Assembly: GCA_963693285.1 (NCBI GenBank)
Contig: OY848919.1
Coordinates: 8,489,461-8,553,460 of the forward strand
Direction of reading: 5' to 3'
Length of the DNA: 64,000 nucleotides
DNA from: Xestospongia muta
Taxonomy: Eukaryota > Porifera > Demospongiae > Haplosclerida > Petrosiidae
Shown: positions 21,861 to 33,640 of the stretch, one piece after another
How positions within the stretch are numbered: position 1 is the first letter of the stretch
How the letters are laid out: every line of letters begins with the position of its first letter
The notes under the pieces: model-generated
Told to the model about the DNA's origin: nothing
What the model saw: the letters and a program-made list of their open reading frames with translations, nothing else
Databases searched by the model: none
Translations under genes and position numbers: made by a program

Positions 21861-22250
21861 GAATTTGACATTTGACTCAATATTTTTTTATCTAAAAACA
21901 TATGTTAGTGAGAAATGGTTTTAATTATTTAACATACTTTGAAATAGTGTGTAAATATCCAAAGCTCAGGCAATATCTAAAAAAATTGTCTTTCAGCAAG
22001 GTTTGTCTCATAAATACACAACATATCATTAACAAGCATTTGGACATGGATTTTCCAATTATAACAGAAGCTATAGAAACTATTAAAAAAGGACAAAAAA
22101 TCAATCCAAAAGAAGGCTTTAGTATAATTGTAAAAAATCACTAAAGTTGTGAGGCTGGCCACATGTGGTATGTTATTGATGGAACCTTTTGCTACAACAT
22201 TTTCAAACTCTAAAATCTACTAATAATGTGCTACTATATCTATACAGTTC

Positions 22251-22384
22251 AAAAAAGAATGAGCCGAGGATCAACAGTACTCTCAGTACATCACAGCTAG
22301 CACACCTATGATGCTCCAGACGACACCACGTGGAGGTGGTACTGTATTGCCGTCCCCCCACCCTACCACCTCTCATTCTTTTTT
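22251..22384. repeat. 134-bp element with 13-bp perfect terminal inverted repeats (A)
   Basis: aaaaaagaatgag at 22251-22263 is the exact reverse complement of ctcattctttttt at 22372-22384. The interior is much more GC-rich than its surroundings (cacgtggaggtgg, a run of C). It is conserved in copy B at 53932-54065. It may be a tiny MITE or a hairpin-forming RNA or DNA element; its right end merges with the 30-bp tandem array. No flanking target duplication was seen. Confidence 0.5.
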
Positions 22385-22620
22385 AATGGCCTAATATGCT
22401 CAAAAAATATTTTAATGGCCTAATATGCTCAAAAAATAGTTTTAATGGCCTAATATGCTCAAAAAATAGTTTTAATGGCCTAATATGCTCAAAAAATAGT
22501 TTTAATGGCCTAATATGCTCAAAAAATAGTTTTAATGGCCTAATATGCTCAAAAAATAGTTTTAATGGCCTAATATGCTCAAAAAATAGTTTTAATGGTC
22601 TAATATGCTCAATATATACT
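22381..22620. repeat. 30-bp tandem array, about 8 units (A)
   Basis: Unit begins ttttaatggcctaatatgct and ends caaaaaatag. The middle units are identical, so expansion is recent; the last units are degenerate. Because 30 is a multiple of three, both strands show open frames (FNGLICSKNS / EHIRPLKLFF) that are artefacts. Copy B has about five units. Confidence 0.9.
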
Positions 22621-22681
22621 TTAAATAGTCTATGCTTAATCATTTTTGATGGCCTATCAAGCTCAAAATAAAAATCTCTGG

Positions 22682-25400
22682 GACTGTTACATTAGGACAC
22701 AGTAAACAGGTGAGTTACGTTATGACACAGTAGATAAGACTGTTATATTAAGACATAGTAGACAGTTGAGTTATGTTATAACACAATAGATAAGACTGTT
22801 ACATTAAGACACAGTAGACAGGTGAGTTACGTTATGACACAGTAGATGGGACTGTTATGTTAGGACACGTTAGACAGGACAGAGTAGATGGGACTGTTAC
22901 ATTTGGACACATTACACAGTTGAGTTACATTATGACACAATAGATAAGACCGTTACATTAAGACACAGTAGACAGTTGAGTTACGTTATGACACAATAGA
23001 TAAGACCATTACATTAGGACACAGTAGACAGGTGAGTTACGTTATGACACAGTAGATAAGACTGTAACATTAAGACACAGTAAACAGTTGAGCTACGTTA
23101 TGACACAATAGATAAGACCGTTACATTAGGACACAGTAGACAGGTGAGTTACGTTATGACACAGTAGATAAGACTGTAACATTAAGACACAGTAAACAGT
23201 TGAGCTACGTTATGACACAATAGATAAGACCATTACATTAGGACACAGTAGACAGTTGAGTTACGTTATGACACAGTAAATTGGACTGTTACATATGGAC
23301 ACTGTAGACAGGTGAGTTACGTTATGACACAGTAAATTGGACTGTTACATATAAACACAGTAGACAGGTGAGTTATGTTATGACACAGTAGATAAGACTG
23401 TTACATTAAGACACAATAGACAGTTGAGTTACATTATCACACAGTAGATAAGACCGTTACATTAAGACACAGTAGACAGTTGAGTTACGTTATGACACAA
23501 TAGATAAGACCGTTACATTAGGACACAGTAGACAGGTGAGTTACGTTATGACACAGTAGATAAGACTGTAACATTAAGACACAGTAAACAGTTGAGCTAC
23601 GTTATGACACAATAGATAAGACCATTACATTAGGACACAGTAGACAGTTGAGTTACGTTATGACACAGTAAATTGGACTGTTACATATGGACACAGTAGA
23701 CAGGTGAGTTACGTTATGACACAGTAAATTGGACTGTTACATATGGACACAGTAGACAGGTGAGTTATGTTATGACACAGTAGATAAGACTGTTACATTA
23801 AGACACAGTAGACAGTTGAGCTACGTTATGATACAAAAGATAAGACCATTACATTAGGACACAGTAGACAGTTGAGTTATGTTATGACACAGTAAATGGG
23901 ACTGTTACATTATGACACAGTAGACAGGTGAGTTACGTTATGACACAGTAGATAAGACTGTTACATTAAGACACAATAGACAGTTGAGTTACATTATGAC
24001 ACAGTAGATAAGACCGTTACATTAAGACACAGTAGACAGTTGAGTTACGTTATGACACAATAGATAAGACCGTTACATTAGGACACAGTAGACAGGTGAG
24101 TTACGTTATGACACAGTAGATAAGACTGTAACATTAAGACACAGTAAACAGTTGAGCTACGTTATGACACAATAGATAAGACCATTACATTAGGACACAG
24201 TAGACAGTTGAGTTACGTTATGACACAGTAAATTGGACTGTTACATATGGACACAGTAGACAGGTGAGTTATGTTATGACACAGTAGATAAGACTGTTAC
24301 ATTAAGACACAGTAGACAGTTGAGCTACGTTATGATACAAAAGATAAGACCATTACATTAGGACACAGTAGACAGTTGAGTTATGTTATGACACAGTAAA
24401 TGGGACTGTTACATTATGACACAGTAGACAGGTGAGTTACGTTATGACACAGTAGATAAGACTGTTACATTAAGACACAATAGACAGTAGAGTTACGTTA
24501 TGACACAATAGATAAGACCGTTACATTAGGACACAGTAGACAGGTGAGTTACGTTATGACACAGTAAATGGGACTGTTACATATAGACACAGTAGACAGT
24601 TGAGTTATGTTATGACACAGTAGATAAGACTGTTACATTAAGACACAGTAGATAGTTGAGTTACATTACGACATAATAGATAAGACCATTACATTAGGAC
24701 ACAGTAGACAGGTGAGTTACGTTATGACACATTAAATGGGACTGTTACATATAGACACATTAGACAGTTGAGTTACATTATGACACAATAGATAAGACTG
24801 TTACATTAAGACACAGTAGACAGGGTGTTACGTTATGACACAGTAGATGGGACTGTTACATTAGGACACAGTAGACAGGACACAGTAGATGGGACTGTTA
24901 CATTTGGACACAGTAGACAAGGAGTTACGTTATGACACAGTAGATGGGACTCTTACAATATGACACAGTAGACAGGGAGTTAAGTTATGACACAGTATAT
25001 AAGACCGTTACATTAAGACACAGTAGACAGTTGAGTTACGTTATGACACAATAGGTAAGACCGTTACATTAGGACATGGTAGACAAGTGAGTTATGTTAT
25101 AACACAGTAAATGGGACTGTTACATATGGACACAGTAGACAGGTGAGTTACGTTATGACACAGTAGATGGGACTGTTATATATGGACACAGTAGACAGGT
25201 GAGTTACGTTATCACACAGAAGATGGGACTGTTACGTAAGGACACAGTAGACAAGTGAGTTACATTATGATACAGTTGATGGGACTGTTACGTTAGGACA
25301 CAGTAGATGTTAGAATTACATTGTGACACAGTAAATGGGACTGTTACATTAGGACACAGTAGACACGCGAGTTACATTATGACACAGTAGATGGGATAAC
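22682..25400. repeat. 56-bp satellite built from two 28-bp half units (A)
   Basis: About 48 copies of a 56-bp dimer. One half contains ttacattaagacacagtaga, the other ttacgttatgacacagtaga. Larger blocks of ten units (560 bp) are themselves repeated, for example 23401-23700 against 23961-24260. Rare variants such as gatacaaaagataag occur once per larger block. No open frame of interest. Copy B array: 54243-56285. Confidence 0.92.
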
Positions 25401-25557
25401 TCTAGGCATCAGACTGACTATAATCTAATAATTTAAAACAAAATATTAGCTAGGTACTCTTCTGCATTTTATATAGAGGATGCTATCAGGTTATAGATTA
25501 GTGAACTCTTACTCACTAAGTGATCTCTAAAGGCCAGGTTCTATATAGTACATGCAC

Positions 25558-26225
25558 CAGACCTATGCTATAGGCTTTCAATAGGACTGCTAAGTCATCA
25601 AATTATATGTGCACTTCAAGGGTCATTCCATATTCTAAGCATGTAACCTTCTCTCCTTTTCATATGCAGTAACCTATGCTATAGGCTTTTAATAGGAATG
25701 CTAAGTCATCAAATTATATGTGCACTTCAAAGCTCATTCCATATTCTAAGCATGTAAACTTCTCTCCTTTTCATATGCAGTAACCTATGCTATAGGCTTT
25801 TAATAGGAATGCTAAGTCATCAAATTATATGTGCACTTCAAAGCTCATTCCATATTCTAAGCATGTAAACTTCTCTCCTTTTCATATGCAGTAACCTATG
25901 CTATAGGCTTTTAATAGGAATGCTAAGTCATCAAATTATATGTGTACTTCAAAGCTCATTCCATATTCTAAGCATGTAAACTTCTCTCCTTTTCATATGC
26001 AGTAACCTATGCTATAGGCTTTTAATAGGAATGCTAAGTCATCAAATTATATGTGCACTTCAAAGCTCATTCCATATTCCAAGCATGTAAACTTCTCTCC
26101 TTTTCATATGCAATAACCTATGCTATAGGCTTTTAATAGGAATGCTAAGTCATCAAATTATATGTGCACTTTAAGGCCCATTCCATATTCTAAGCATGTA
26201 AACTTCTCTCCTTATCATAGGCAGT
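25558..26225. repeat. 111-bp tandem array, 6 units (A)
   Basis: Units start at about 25560, 25671, 25782, 25893, 26004 and 26115, with aacctatgctatagg at the start. Each unit ends with a pyrimidine-rich run and catatgcag, which resembles a splice acceptor. The length is a multiple of three but no frame is open through it. Copy B has 5 units. Confidence 0.92.
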
Positions 26226-27118
26226 ATAGCTTTGTTTCTGCTGGCATCTTTTGGCACTAAACATCCTATAAGAACTTCAGTAATTGATACACCTATATTA
26301 TAATTATAGAGAGCTCATAATGACAACTGCATCTACAACAATGAACTTACAAACTGTTATAGAAAAAGTTGTCGGGTATCAGACTACCATTTTTGTTGTT
26401 GTTGAAGTTTAGAAGATGTTGGTGAGACTGAAAGACTCCAGGGAGATAGATGATCCATGATATAGAGCAGCAACCATAGAAAAGAAAGAAAATACATTAT
26501 TTGTCCCAACTCACCACCAAAAGAAACATCTTCAGTATAATATTAATGCCTAAAACACAATAAATCTATTATATACTAACATTTGCTATCAGGTATAGCT
26601 TACAAGTAGTCAGTGTTTTTTTATATATAGATCTCACAGATCACCAGAAATATGTTAACCTAATAATTATAAAGAAAAGAGAAGTGATTATTACTGCATG
26701 TACAACATATCGAACTTACAAGGTAACAGTTATCAGAGAATGTGATCAGATCATCTTAGATAGTAACTATATAACTACACAATGGAATATAGTGTTGGCT
26801 AACATTGGTTAAAATGTTATATACACAACTCATAACCAGTTTAGCATGACTAGAAATATAACATCACGAAGCACAGTAATTGGCAAATGATCATGTATTT
26901 AGTAAGCAAACAGTTAACTGAATTGAGGCAATTAAAGTAAAATCAGAAAAGGCTGAGTATTCATGCATAAAAACAATATGTAAGCATAAATAATTCTAGG
27001 AAACAGCACAAAACCAGTTCATTTAATACAATACAGCAAGTCTGAACAAAACCACTATGGCTGAACTAAACACTAACAAAACCACTATGGCCCCTCACAC
27101 CTATTACCCCTTACACCT
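26226..27118. other. Unique spacer within duplicon A
   Basis: No gene recognised. Near 27040-27110 aacaaaaccactatgg is duplicated and about 150 bases present in copy B (57843-57990) are missing. Confidence 0.5.
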
Positions 27119-27910
27119 ATAACACAGTAGACAGGATTTTTACATTAGTAGGACATAGTAAACAGGACACAGGACATAGGAGACAGGATGGTTACATCAG
27201 AACAGTACAAGGATATTTACATTAGACACAGTGGACATGACAGACGCATCAGAACCAGTAGACAGGACATAGGACATAGCAGAGAGGGTGATTACATTAG
27301 GACACAGTAGACTGGACAGTATATTATGACACCGTAGACAAGATGGTTGACAGTAGACAGGAGGGGTACATTAAAAGACAGTAGACAGGACAGGTACATT
27401 AAAAGACAGTAGACAGAACAGGTACATTAAAAGACAGTAGACAGGACAGGTACATTAAAAGACAGTAGACAAGACAAGTACATTAAAAGACAGTAGACAG
27501 GACAGGTACATTAAAAGACAGTAGACAAGACAGGTACATTAAAAGACAGTAGACAAGACAGGTACATTAAAAGACAGTAGACAGGACAGGTAAATTAAAA
27601 GACAGTAGACAGGATAGGTACATTAAAAGACAGTAGACAAGACAAGTACATTAAAAGACAGTAGACAGGACTGGTACATTAAAAGACAGTAGACAGGAAT
27701 TTACATTAAAAGACAGTAGACAGGATAGGTACATTAAAAGACAGTAGACAGGAAGTTACATTAAATGACAGTAGACAGGACATTAAAATTAAAGACAGTG
27801 GACAGGAGAGTTAATTAGGAGACTGTAGACAGGAAAATTACATTAGGATACAGTGGGCAGGAGTTACATTAGATTACAGTAGACAGGACAATTACATTAC
27901 AACACAGCAA
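27119..27910. repeat. 28-bp tandem array (A)
   Basis: Irregular units around gacagtagacagg and tacattaaaa, most regular from 27350 to 27780. The unit is related to the 28-bp half of the main satellite at 22682-25400, so one satellite family flanks the 111-bp array and the spacer on both sides. Confidence 0.88.
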
Positions 27911-28330
27911 AGATTACTGTTACATCCAATCCAGTCAATCAACTGATGCTCAATATGAAAGGATAATAGGCTATAAATATAATGAGAGATCTATTATGCT
28001 GTAATGCTCTACACACAACAAGTGCAAGAGAAGAGTAATTGTCTAAAGATCACAAGCTAATACTAATACAAATGTAGACCCAAGGAGGATAAACAGGCTT
28101 GTACTAAATAAAGAGACTTGACTGATTTTATCAGACTTGCTACATTGTACTAAATATACTGGTTTCAAAAGTCTATAATATTACAGGGAAAAATGCCAGG
28201 CTTAGTTAGGATACCAATGCACTAAATAAAGGCTAAATTAAGAAGAAACTAAAACTGATAAAAGCTCACTAAATACAAAAGTTAAATGGGACAAACTAGC
28301 TATACTAACACACATGGAGTACTGTTACTC
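27911..28330. other. Unique spacer, no gene recognised (A)
   Basis: Matches 58876-59305; no supported coding region. Confidence 0.4.
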
Positions 28331-28830
28331 TGACCGTATTTGTAACTACTGTTATCCACTTTCTTTGTAGCCAGGAACAGCTTTGTCTCAGTATTTATAT
28401 CAGAACCACTCGACAACATGACTCCAGGTCTTTTTTCTTGTCTTGCACTAACAGCCCTGCCGAAGTAACGTCCTGACAGAGAGGTTAATATGACCGTATT
28501 TGTTACTACTGTTTTCCACTTTCTTTGTAGCCAGGAACAGCTTTGTCTCAGTATTTACTGCAGAGAACACTATCAGAACCACTCGACAACATGACTCCAG
28601 GTCTTTGTTCTTGTCTTGCGCTAACAGCCCTGCCGAAGTAACGTCCTGACAGAGAGGTGGCTAAAATGAAGTAACACTTTTTTGTAGCCAGGAACAGCTT
28701 TGTCTCAGTATTGACTGCAGAGAACACTATCAGAATCACGCGACAACATGACTCCAGATCTTTCTTCTTGTTTTGCGCTAACTGCCTTTCAGAAATAACG
28801 TCCTGACAGAGAGGTGGCTAAAATGAAGTA
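28331..28830. repeat. About 160-bp tandem repeat, 3 units (A)
   Basis: tgaccgtatt starts units at 28331 and 28491; tttgtagccagg recurs at about 28364, 28524 and 28681. Minus-strand frames crossing it (SGRYFGRAVSARQ, RPGVMLSS) are shared by all units but have no family match. Copy B keeps two units at 59306-59640. Confidence 0.8.
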
Positions 28831-28890
28831 AGGGCGTCTAAGTTTAATATTTTCTAGTAAAAAAATTGGCGCTACTAGGGCTGCTAGTCG

Positions 28891-28921
28891 AACTGAGCAT
28901 GCTCAGTTGATCATCGTGATC
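28891..28921. promoter_or_regulatory. 18-bp perfect palindrome plus adjacent GATCA-TCG-TGATC (A)
   Basis: 28891-28908 is a perfect palindrome, aactgagcatgctcagtt, followed directly by gatcatcgtgatc (5-bp arms, 3-bp loop). Both are kept in copy B at 59710-59740 although flanks have changed. Lies about 840 bp upstream of the OSCP fragment's ATG. A regulatory role is inference. Confidence 0.45.
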
Positions 28922-29761
28922 GCGCCATGATAGTAACAACTATGTAACTTCCTATGTCTTATCTAGTACACAATGAACATTGTCTTTCTGAATGTAAGTT
29001 TATTAATCACACATATATGAAGCCCTGCCTATTTATTGCAGCATGTCATCATCTTGTTACAATGGGTGGAGTTACTGCCTAGTATTTGGACCAATCGAGG
29101 AACTAGGCCAGCAGACCATATCGTTTATTAAGTATCCTTCCCAATAAACAATATAAACATTTATTCATAACATTAGTTGAAACAGTAAATATATAAAATC
29201 ACATCAATACAACAAGATACTGATTAATATTAACATAAATAAAATCAAAAGTTATAAATCAGTATTATTGATGTAGACATTTCTAATCTCTATATTTTAC
29301 AGTTATCTTTGTAGAACGTGCAGTAGTCAATGCCCAAGATCACCACATGTTAAGTCTATGAAGTTGACTTTCTTTAACCTATATATACGATGTAAAAGTA
29401 TAATGAAAAGATGTCCACTTGATAATAATTCTTGAACAGTAGTTTCAATAAAGTCACAGGATCAAGGAGAAGAATATCAGATATCACATACCTCCATTAT
29501 AAGCTGATACTGGTACTATAGGTAATATACTATGCTTTAATCTGTACAAATAGTTTCATCATGTAAATGGTGTTAATAAAGAAATAATACAGTTATATTT
29601 TAACAGCTATTCCCACTTACATTTCATGTAATAAATCAAGGGGATATGACAATAATGTCTCTCTTAACAGCCATTTTATTGTGGGCGTGTCAACATAAGC
29701 ATTAGCCCTAGTTTGCTACCCCACGTGGATAGGACGTGACTCGCTCCATCAAACATGAACC
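28922..29761. other. Upstream region of OSCP fragment, with CACGTG box
   Basis: No gene. A perfect E-box cacgtg at 29722-29727 lies 35 bases before the ATG and is kept in copy B, where a promoter would be expected. Confidence 0.35.
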
Positions 29762-30955
29762 ATGGCTGCATGTAGAGCACTTAGCTGCCTCAGAGTTAAC
29801 CATTTAGTAAGTAAATTATAACCCAAAGAAGTATTGAGATAGCTATGTAACATTCTGTAATTACTTACATAATGATGTATGCATTCTCTTGATATAAGGC
29901 TGGGTATATTACATGTATCATATCCAAGGTAACATTGGTCTAGGTTGAGCTATGACAGTATCATACCCAGACCTACAATGTTTTCTGTTGTTTGTAGGGC
30001 TGGATATGAGACTGTGAAGTCTGACTTCTGGTCTGGTTATTTTCACAAAATTCAGTAATAAGTAACTACTTTATTCGAGGATTGATAATTAGAGAGAATC
30101 AGTATGAAAAAGTGTATATCAATCACTTTATATTTTACAGTAAATTAAGTTATATGTGACTTGTTCTTTTATTCACTTGGACTAGTTCAATGCGATATCT
30201 AAGTACAACATTACCAAAAGGAGCATCTCCACAACAATGTTAAGGTAATTCTCTGAAATGTCTGTGATCGTTGGTATAATATTGGTCAACATTTTCATGA
30301 GTAATCATCTCATTGAATAGTATTTAATTAGGTTCTGTTAATTAGTAATTACATGCAGTATGTGGTCTTACTTTCAAGCCAGCAACTTTATCTAGTTTAT
30401 GTAAATTATCAAAATTATTGTAATTAGATTCTACTCTAAAATTGAATCAATCATATATTAATAGCATTACCAGACATACACAGGTATGCATATAAGACAA
30501 GTTTTTGCAATACACTAAATCATTATTAGTAATTAAATGGCATATGGTCATTCCATTTTGATTTTCCAACAAACAAATGACATCCATTGTGATTTTGTGA
30601 CTAGTATATACAATATTTATCATTTATATTATAGGCTCCTATTCAAGTGTGTGGATTAGAAGGTAGATATGTTCGTGCTTTGTTTTTAGCTGTCTATAGG
30701 AAAGCATCATTAGAGAAAGTGGAAGAGGAACTAAAAGACACTGAGGTATTTGATAGTTATTAATATAACTCCTATTGTAACTGCTAATGTATAATTATAG
30801 TGAAGTACATGTAGAGTGTATATGTACATATACTAGTTTATCCAATTGTTGTTTTAAAATAATAGCTTTCTTTTTATAGAAATTGATGCAAGATTCACAA
30901 TCTCTCTCTGATTTTATTAATAACCCTACAGTTAGAAAACAACAAAAACAAAGAG
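29762..30955 (+). pseudogene. ATP5PO: 5' part of ATP synthase OSCP subunit gene (copy A)
   Basis: Four exon-like blocks with consensus splice sites: 29762-29806 (MAACRALSCLRVNHL, a mitochondrial presequence), 30186-30244, 30635-30745 (APIQVCGLEGRYVRALFLA, then KASLEKVEEELKD) and 30880 to about 30955 (LMQDSQSLSDFINNPTVR). The last two match the N-terminal helical domain of OSCP, which ties the F1 head to the stator stalk in the mitochondrial inner membrane. OSCP is normally about 200 residues; the C-terminal two thirds are missing. After QKQRER the sequence becomes an antisense SRCR exon. Block 2 does not join block 3 in phase as spliced here. This is therefore a truncated copy; the working gene must lie elsewhere. 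Confidence 0.75.
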
Positions 30956-33640
30956 AGAGAACAGCTAGTCACTGAAGTCAATGGACAGGAAATTTCTATT
31001 ACCATAACATGTGACAAAGAAAGAACTAGACATGTCTGTACCCCAAATTAATTGACTGGAATTACTAGATCTGAAATGAAACAAATATTGAAATATTTAT
31101 TTTGCCACTAATAATTTTATACTCATTAATAATAATTTTTGAGGCAATCATAATTATAGTAACTGTTAAATCAGAATTGTTTGCAAATAATTTGAGCATC
31201 AGTAGAACTAAATACATTATCACATCTTGTTTCCCACTGTCCATACAGTAGACTTCAACTTGTCCTCGATTAGTATAACTGCCTCAATGAAGCCGTATCA
31301 AACCAGGGAAAGGATTTTTGTTCCAGATCCTAGTGGTATCTTTTACAAAAATGATAAGTATTGAAGAAATATTTATACACTTACAGCAGTAAACAGTAGC
31401 ATCATAAGAGTTAGCATTATTACATCTTCTATTAATGAGAGTAGAGAAAGAGATAGTCAGTATTCCACAGTTGAGGTCATCCATTGTCATAGAAAGGCTA
31501 TCAGTCCCATATTACTAGACAGAAAAATTAAACTAACTATTGTTAAGCCTAGATATATCTAACATCAGTAATCTAGCTCTAAAGAAACTTGATTCTCCAG
31601 TATATTCCAATCGATGACAGATGACATTAGCTTCAGTAAAATTGTAGTAGGAATCATAACAGATATTATTTCTTATTGTAGTAAACCCTCACAATACCAT
31701 AGTAATAGGATGATGAGGTATTCCTATTATGATATAGAATAATGGCAGCATTTCTAGCAATGTTATTTAGATGAAAATAAAGCAAAATCCTTTAATACAA
31801 GCTAAAGGAACTAACTACAATATTTTAGTCAATATACATACATGTATTACTATTGTCTGTAAAAACTAATTGATAAATTATTTAAGCTAAGTTAAAAAAT
31901 TCAAGATAAACACCTGTTATGTCTGAAATAAGCTACAATGAAGAAAACTGTAACTTGCAATATAATTGAACTGTTATGCCTGACATAAACTAGAGTGAAG
32001 AGAACTGTAACTTGCTATATAATTGAACTGTTATGCCTGAAATAAACTACAATGAAGAAAACTTTAACTTGCAATATGATTGAAGTCATATATAGGATAG
32101 TCATAATTATCTCATTATAACTTACAAATTAATACTAAGAAGTAGTTTGTTTATTAGAAAGTTTTGAGTTAGAAGTGTTGTAAGCTAAAGGAAATATTAT
32201 ACATATTTTTACATATTTATTTAGTTTTTTCAATAAAAACATAAAAATAATTATACCATCAGTCTAAAATTATATATTTAGATGATGTTAAGAAAACAAA
32301 CACTATGATGTGTCTACAATTGATAATATTATATTATATTGAAATTAAATAAATGTTATAAATGCATCAAGTGTTTGTACTGATTTTCATGATACTTGAG
32401 TAAACAATAGTAGTCAATATTATATTTATAACAATTATATTAATTTTATTAATATTTTTAAAGAGTCAAAAGATTTCTTTCTATCTTTAAACATTCTAAT
32501 AATATAAATAAATAGTTGATTGATACTATCACATACTACATTCTATAGTAACATCTTCAGAATGAGAACAGTTAGTCACTAAAGTTGGTTAAAAGGAATT
32601 TCTAGTACCATAACATCTGTCAAAGGAAGTATTGCACATGTATTTACTCCAAATTGGTTGACTGGAACTATCAGATCTATGTATAGTGATACAATGACCT
32701 GTAATCATTATTATCATACTTGATAGTATTATATATTATTGTCTGAATAATTATTGCTTCTTAAACTTACAGACTAAGTTCAATGTAATTATGTTATTAT
32801 ATCCCAGTTGTTTACAGATAGTTTGAGCATCAGTAAAACTAAATCCATTATGACACATTGTTCTCCACTGTCCATTACAGTAAAGATCAACATGTCTTTC
32901 AATTGGAAAAGTACCTCCCTGAAGATGTATCATAGCTACTCCAAGAAATAGTGCTATTATTCTATCTTGTAATGGGTATACCTCATCATTGTATAACTAT
33001 GGTATTGTGAATGTCTATTACAAAAATGGATACATTTAACAGTCTGAAAGAATCATTATAATAATATCCTAGCTGTTTACAGATAGTTCGAGCATCATTA
33101 GAATCAAATCTAACATGATATAATGTTCCACACTGTCCATTACAATAGATCTCCACATGTCCCTCATTAGGATACTTACCTTCATGAAGACTTATCATAC
33201 CAGTGAAAGGATTACTGTTCAAGATCTTAGTGGTTTCAGTATCAAATCTAACAAATGCTAAGGAAATATTTAATCACTACCAACAGTACACAGTACCATT
33301 ACATAACTTAGTATTAGTACATCCACTATCGATTTATGTAGAGAATGAACAATATAATATAGTAAGGTAGTTTGTACTAACACAAATGAGGCTATCTATC
33401 TCCATAGAGAGAGTGTCAGTACTATAACTAAATAGAGATATTTAAAAACTGACTTACATGTATGAACTGACTTTCATGTAAGTTCTAATCTAACTAATCC
33501 AGCTCTAGAGTAACTTGATGCTCCCGTATCTCCCAATTGATGGCAGATAACATTAACTTCAGTGGAATTATAGAAGTAATTATCACAGATGTTACCCCAT
33601 CCATTATTGTAATAGACCCTCACAATACCATAGTATTAAC
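30956..33640 (-). pseudogene. SRCR-domain receptor remnant, minus strand (A and beyond)
   Basis: A series of minus-strand exon pieces of scavenger receptor cysteine-rich domains. From high to low coordinate: 33481-33636 (GIVRVYYNNGWGNICD, ICHQLGDTGASSYSRAGLV), 32986-33222 (GHVEIYCNGQCGTLYH, ARTICKQLGY), 32751-32933 (VDLYCNGQWRTMCHNGF, AQTICKQLGY), 32560-32690 (a C-terminal half, degenerate), 31575-31740, 31384-31500 and 31000-31320. SRCR domains are about 100-residue extracellular ligand-binding modules. Most pieces carry frameshifts or lost cysteines (for example C to Y in GTLYH). The 31575-31690 exon has lost bases present in copy B. No signal peptide or membrane segment was identified. Probably a dead multi-SRCR gene. 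Confidence 0.7.
31916..32086. repeat. 57-bp tandem repeat, 3 units (A)
   Basis: Units start at 31916, 31973 and 32030 with gttatg(t/c)ctga. Copy B has four units at 63091-63319. Confidence 0.85.

Larger units (their letters stand above)
20291..32725 (+). repeat. Duplicon copy A
   Basis: Matches 50896-64000 in the same orientation, from 'aggcttctt' at 20291 to at least 32725, where copy B leaves the window. Identity outside arrays looks high (a few percent difference by eye). Copies differ in tandem-repeat counts, a 1.1-kb deletion in A at 20677, a small rearrangement at 27080, and a 350-bp insertion in B. The end of copy A may extend beyond 32725 but cannot be tested here. Confidence 0.9.

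Noticed and set aside
22383..22671. Repetitive open frames (FNGLICSKNS / FFEHIRPLKL repeats) on both strands
   Set aside because: Direct consequence of a 30-bp tandem repeat whose length is a multiple of three; no start context or homology.
22682..25400. Regular array considered as a CRISPR
   Set aside because: Units are contiguous 28/56-bp repeats without unique spacers, in a eukaryotic context.
28548..28739. 63-codon minus-strand open frame, partly shared with 59525-59758
   Set aside because: It crosses a tandem repeat of about 160 bp and has no recognisable domain.
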